From assembly GCA_036897485.1 (NCBI GenBank), contig JAYMTF010001027.1, positions 1-27,079 of the forward strand: DNA of 27,079 nt, in the 5' to 3' direction. This DNA is from Pelargonium nanum (Eukaryota; Streptophyta; Magnoliopsida; Geraniales; Geraniaceae). This document shows, in pieces, positions 22,559-27,079 of the stretch (the first letter of the stretch is position 1; the number at the start of each line of letters is the position of its first letter). A model generated the notes under the pieces. It was not told where the DNA came from. It ran no database searches and saw nothing but the letters and a program-made list of their open reading frames with translations. A program made the translations under genes and the position numbers.

Positions 22559-24593
22559 TTACAAAAAAGAAGAGCTGACAACTATATGCTTTAGGGGATG
22601 CTCAACATCCCCACCGCCTGCATGCTTCACAAACTCTGCTGGAGTGAGGAAGCTCCCATGGCATACGCAAACTATTCTCACCTCCTCGCCCTTCCTATAC
22701 CTATAAAGGAACCCTTCTATTCTTTTCCCATTTGCTTCTGTTGACACACACGGCATGTTTTCCAACACATTCTTCATCTCGTTCTTAGCTTCTTTCTCTG
22801 CTGCTGCAACGCTATCAGACGGATTCTTCATTACAACACCAGAAAACTTGCCAGGTTTCTCAGTAATTGTTGTTCCTGCAGTTACTGGCGGCTTCTGCTC
22901 GCTCTCTGTCAAAGAATGAACACTTGAAGGACTCGCTGCTTCGCTGCACTTGTTCATTCCTATAGGTTTACCAAATAGAAAGGAAGATACTCGTAAGTAA
23001 AAACAATGATGTTTGCTCCTGTATAGACAGTAGAGTACGAGGATATAAATGATAAATGAAGCTGGCATCCCCAAATTCAAGCAATAAATTAATGGTCCAC
23101 AAAGTTCTGACAAGCTACCTACAACCTCATAAGGGCAAGAACTGAAACTATTTGTCAGAGAATACTAATTAGATGTCCCCTGAAAGTTGAAGGCCTGCAC
23201 TGTTTCCATATTATAATCCTATAGATGCCAACATTTGAAAATCTAACAATTTTGATCCTGATATTGCTCAAGTGTTGAGTAGATCTTACCTTATGTTTAA
23301 TTTGGATTTTATGATCAAATTTTGACAAACAATACAAGCCGAACTCCCCTGAGCAGTTTTGATGGAGCATGAATGTGCAACTAATAATCTATTTGCAACA
23401 ACCTATGATGGGTTTCAACGTAAATCTATCTATAGAGAACATTAGAGACCCTCAATCTGAGTCAACAAACAGAAGAGAGATGGATTCCATCAGTTGCCTA
23501 CTCAAGAAAAGCCATATCCTATTGCCTCCATTTCTAAAGGGTATAGCCTTCCATTCACAAGAGCAATGCGCATTCTTCCATCGCAAACTCCACTTGGACA
23601 GCACTCAACACTGACTTTAGCTAATAGTGCTATTCTATGTCAAACTCAACGAGGAATGCATGTACTCCGTAGTGAAGCATGCATGGAATCCCATTAAAAT
23701 CCATCTATTTGAACTATTAGACCTAATTAACCATCTTTGAGGAAACATTCTAAATCAACACATCAAGAATATATCAGACATGACAGGCACAGTTCACAAC
23801 AACAAAATAAATGCAAATACTTCGAAAGCAGGCACAACAGCCTGGTCTGCCTGTCATATGATCTTCAAGTCTCAAGTTCAACATAATTCGATAAACTGAC
23901 ACAAGATCCAAAATTGTTGTATTTCTTACCCTTGAATCTATTTCTTTTATCTTATTAACAGATCTGAACATACTACCTAAATAATTAGCATGAACAATTG
24001 AAATTAACCGTACAGCAACAAGACAACAGAACAGTAATCTATCGTTCGCATAAAAAAATACAGCAATTAAGGATCGTAGTACCTTGAAGTGGAAGGCTGT
24101 CGAAATCTGAAATACCAGACGACGCCGAAGCAATCGATCCCTGAGACGACGGCATGCCCTCCAAGCTATTGTCGTCGCCGCCTAAAGCCCTCTTCACTGA
24201 CCTAAAGTTCTTCTGCTTCTCCGTCCGCTTCCTCTTCGCCTCCATCCTCCTCTGCGTCTGCATCTCCTTCCTCTTCCTCCACTCCTCCTCCGTCTCCATC
24301 GGCAGCGAGCACGTCCTCGCCAGCACCGGCGCCTCTTCTCTCACGCCCACCAGCTGCTGCCTCATGCTGAAATCCGCCACCGACGACGACCGCGCTAGCT
24401 TCTTCGGGTCCACCCCGAAACGACCGTTCAGCGAAAGTCCAAGGCTCAGTTCAACCTCCTCTCCCTCCTCCGCTGCCTCTTCGATTTTGTGAGAGAATCG
24501 ATTCGGAGACAGAAACCTCCGCAGCAGATCGCTCTGGAAATTACTCATTTTCATGGCCATTTCCCTGTTCACAGCTTCCTCTGCTTTAGCCAT
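22559..24593 (-). CDS. AFP: NINJA/AFP-family transcriptional repressor (ABI5-binding-protein type)
   Basis: Exons 24593-24083 and 22959-22559 join in phase 1 to 303 residues. An EAR repression motif, ELSLGLSL (residues ~48-55), would recruit TOPLESS co-repressors. A basic [18 protein letters not shown] region (~106-123) is the nuclear signal typical of the family's B domain. Ser-rich [18 protein letters not shown] lies near 149-166. The C domain ([33 protein letters not shown], cited here in part) near the end binds ABI5-type bZIPs in AFPs or JAZ proteins in NINJA. The length is nearest to AFP-type members. The role is to damp ABA signalling, inferred from the family. The 1.1-kb intron is unremarkable apart from an open stretch at 23494-23697. 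Five ACGT-core motifs lie upstream, which fits ABA-induced feedback. Confidence 0.92.
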
Positions 24594-24907
24594 ACGAAAC
24601 CCAACTACTAATTACTGAACAGAACCAGAGAAACGGAGCAATCAAACGGAGTTTTCTCGAGAAAACGAATTCCAAATCAAAGTTCTTCGTTTTCCACAGC
24701 AACGGAGCAATTAAATTCAACCGTTAAACCCAAAAAACCCATTGGCGTCCGGCGACCACACTCCATCGGCAGCGAAACAATGTAAACGAGAATAGAGAGA
24801 TTTCAGGGGAAGGAAAATGATGGGAATCAAGAGACGGAAATAGAAAATATTTTCAGAGGGAGAAGATGCGAAATGACGAAAAAGCCCCCAGAGCGATTAG
24901 AATTTAG

Positions 24908-25213
24908 ACACGTGGAGTGCATGAAGAGCGTCGAGAAACGAAATTCCAGGAGACGTCAAACAATCGTCACTGCTGTTTGGCCTTTTTCGCCGAAAATAAT
25001 GGTGATCAAATTTACAATACAGCAAAAAGGGGGTCTCGTTGGATTGGGTGGCTGCGAGACACGTGTCGCTTTTATGTAGCGGTCAAGTGTGGGACCGCCA
25101 CGTGGTGATGAAATCTCGGCCTCGTAATGCCGCGAGTTTCTGTGTTTCCTATCCATCGTCTACGTGTTTCTCGTTGGTAGACGAGGATCGACCCATCTAA
25201 AGTTGACACGTGT
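24908..25213 (-). promoter_or_regulatory. Cluster of five ABRE/G-box motifs upstream of the AFP gene
   Basis: ACGT-core words: ACACGTGG 24908-24915, the palindrome GACACGTGTC 25058-25067, CCACGTGG 25098-25105, TACGTGTT 25161-25168 and ACACGTGT 25206-25213. Four have the full CACGTG core. They sit 315-620 nt before the AFP start codon. bZIP factors of the ABI5/ABF class bind such clusters and give ABA response. No gene starts to the right within the window, so the AFP gene is the likely target. Confidence 0.7.
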
Positions 25214-25635
25214 ACGACAACTTGGTGATTCGTGCCCTTTCTCTTTGGACTCATACACGAGTAGAGTACCATAGGGAATTCCTGCAAGCGTACTCGCTCC
25301 CAGAGATCGAAACGTGGACAAGTTTGTTGGTAATTCGAGTGAAAATTAGGGGTAGTTTTGAGACATTTATCCACTTGATTGCCACTGTGTCGTCGCTCAT
25401 TGAGAGTGGACCTTTTTTTTTTTTCCTTTTTATTAACAGATTATTCTATCTTTTTTTATTATTATTGTTTTGATTCTAATTATAATTATAATTCCAAATG
25501 TAATTTGTTTTATACAATATTCTAGTGTGTGAGAATAATGGAAATGGAATTGACTTGTGAAAGGATCACTTACCAATCATGTCCTTTATATTTGTAGAGA
25601 AATGTTATAGGAGTCAAATTAAGAATAAATGTGTT
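25214..25635. other. AT-rich distal upstream sequence
   Basis: No gene or RNA seen. Poly-T and ATT-rich low-complexity runs dominate from 25410 onward. Confidence 0.5.
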
Positions 25636-25780
25636 AATTTTTTTTTATATATAAAAATTGAGCTACACAGGGGTAGCTCTCATTTTTTAATTCAAACCCT
25701 ATCCCACCCGACGCAATGGGATTTGAACCACGACCTCCTATGTGTAGATGTGTGTCTTGACCATTGCGCCACCCCCTAGA
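25636..25780 (-). mobile_element. tRNA-derived SINE
   Basis: On the minus strand an A-box-like TGGCGCAATGGTC (25771-25759) and a B-box-like GGTTCAAATCCC (25729-25718) have tRNA-like spacing. They are followed by an unrelated body and a short A/T-rich 3' tail. This is the layout of plant tRNA-derived SINEs. No acceptor stem or CCA end is present, so it is not a working tRNA gene. ACACATT words on both sides (near 25630 and 25790) may be the target-site duplication. The exact ends are approximate. Confidence 0.75.
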
Positions 25781-25789
25781 GGACCAATG

Positions 25790-26960
25790 TGTCAAATTTC
25801 AAAACTACAAGTTGCTAATTTAAAAAAAGAAGAAGATTTGATTATCTAAATAATATGATTCAGCTTAATTCAACAATGGTTTGCTCTTTAGGGGTGTCAA
25901 AATCAAATGGTGGGGATTCATATCTTACTAAGGATTCCTTTCACAATCTAGCTACCTCTATTTGTTTTTCTCTCAAAGCCTCAACAACCACCAAATTGCC
26001 TAATAATAAAAAAATATCTTCTTTCAACTTGCTCCTTTCCCTTTCACTGGATTGAAACATTGAACATCAATAGACACCCAACTATTTTCATCCTTGCATT
26101 TAGAATTTACTTTCTCTGCTAATAATTAATACATAAAATGAAGATTCTACCCTCACATTAAATTATTGACATGCTTAAATTTGAACACTTAATTTTGAGG
26201 AATGAAATTCATTAAGATCTGTGATTATTATGTCCCATCCAAAGTCAACCGTGTATAAATTACTACGTATTAAGAATCCGAAACACTTACGAGGCATGCA
26301 TGTCACTCCTATAATTTTTTTGATACATACTTTATGATAATGACAAAGTAGATGGCGAATATAACGTAAGAACATGAGAAAAATGAAAAATTGCTCATTA
26401 AAATAATATACATATACATATAAAAAAAAGTGAGTTGTGATTTTCTTGCTAAGGCATACTCATCTCAATGAGTTTGAGGATGCATGCACATCTAACAATA
26501 TTATCAAACAAACAATAGGAGGCGACTTTAGAGTGTCGTGCTTTGTTTAGAGAGAATGATTAGTTATAGCGAGACAAGAGTTGCTTTAAATACAAAATAT
26601 ATTAATATGGGTTACATGTACATCACATAATAATAAAGACAATGCAAATCCATTAATTTTAGCCACTAATTTACTAATGGCATGAGTCATTCTTTACATC
26701 AAAAGAATAAGAATCTAATTCTAACAAATAATAAAACACGGTGCAATTTGTTTCTATACGCGTTTTATCTATCTTAAAAATGAAAAAAAGTTAGTTAATT
26801 TTAAAACTATAATAAGTAAACATTAAAATATAATTGTGAACACTACAGTAAAATTGTCTAATAGACAGACGTATAGTCGGTCAATTTGAAAAAGTCTTGG
26901 TATGAGTGTATTATCATGGAATCATACTACAAAAATTTGGTCTTAAATATACTCCTTAAA
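25790..26960. other. AT-rich intergenic sequence
   Basis: No exon, RNA gene or complete transposon recognised. The open frames here are short and of skewed composition, as expected by chance in AT-rich DNA. Confidence 0.5.
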
Positions 26961-26965
26961 TCTTG

Positions 26966-27079
26966 CTCTCTCCGTCCAAAAATGAGTGTCTTGTTTCCAT
27001 TTTTTGCAAAAATTAAAAATTACCATATAATTTAATGTGTTTCCAATATTACCCTCACTTTCCCACCTACACACCATGT
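26966..27079 (+). mobile_element. Stowaway-like MITE end, cut by the window edge
   Basis: CTCTCTCCGTCCAAAAATGA followed by GTGTCTTGTTT closely resembles the terminal inverted repeat of plant Tc1/mariner-type Stowaway elements (CTCCCTCCGTCCC-type). The element runs off the right end, so length, partner repeat and TA duplication cannot be seen. Confidence 0.55.

Noticed and set aside
25718-25771. tRNA gene
   Set aside because: A and B boxes are present, but no acceptor stem, anticodon arm or terminator arrangement can be drawn. The downstream body and A/T-rich tail fit a SINE.

Overview
This is nuclear DNA of a flowering plant, almost certainly a eudicot. The evidence is AT-rich spacers, genes cut by many short GT-AG introns, and recognisable plant families: a plastid-type alpha-amylase, the KH protein RIK, a serine carboxypeptidase-like protein and a NINJA/AFP repressor. 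Decayed plant transposons (a tRNA-derived SINE, Stowaway-like ends, a Ty3/gypsy integrase relic) fit. The low density of transposons suggests a compact genome. A rosid is plausible, but I cannot fix the species.

Layout. 648-4774 (-): a 14-exon gene that joins a transit-peptide-like N-terminus and a long coiled coil to a complete AMY3-type GH13 amylase; its promoter and a 5' UTR intron lie at 4820-5380. 6621-12560 (+): RIK, 12 exons. 12950-15693 (-): a secreted serine carboxypeptidase, 6 exons, convergent with RIK. 15.9-20.0 kb: a gene-poor stretch with a fossil gypsy integrase and a candidate microRNA-like hairpin (18645-18927) behind a TATA box. 20095-20597 (+): a 112-residue, CDK-site-rich small protein whose promoter holds MSA-like (MYB3R) motifs. 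21279-22233 (+): an uncharacterised 289-residue low-complexity protein with an in-frame tandem duplication and a Cys-rich C-terminus. 22559-24593 (-): an AFP/NINJA-family repressor, convergent with the previous gene, with five ACGT-core (ABRE/G-box) motifs upstream. 25.2-27.1 kb: AT-rich spacer with a SINE and a Stowaway-like end cut by the window edge.

All six gene models were built by hand from splice sites and reading phase, and every exon chain closes in frame. The genes are unrelated neighbours, not a cluster or pathway. The points most worth following are the coiled-coil/amylase fusion, the hairpin near 18.8 kb, the MSA-linked small protein and the ABRE cluster upstream of the AFP gene.
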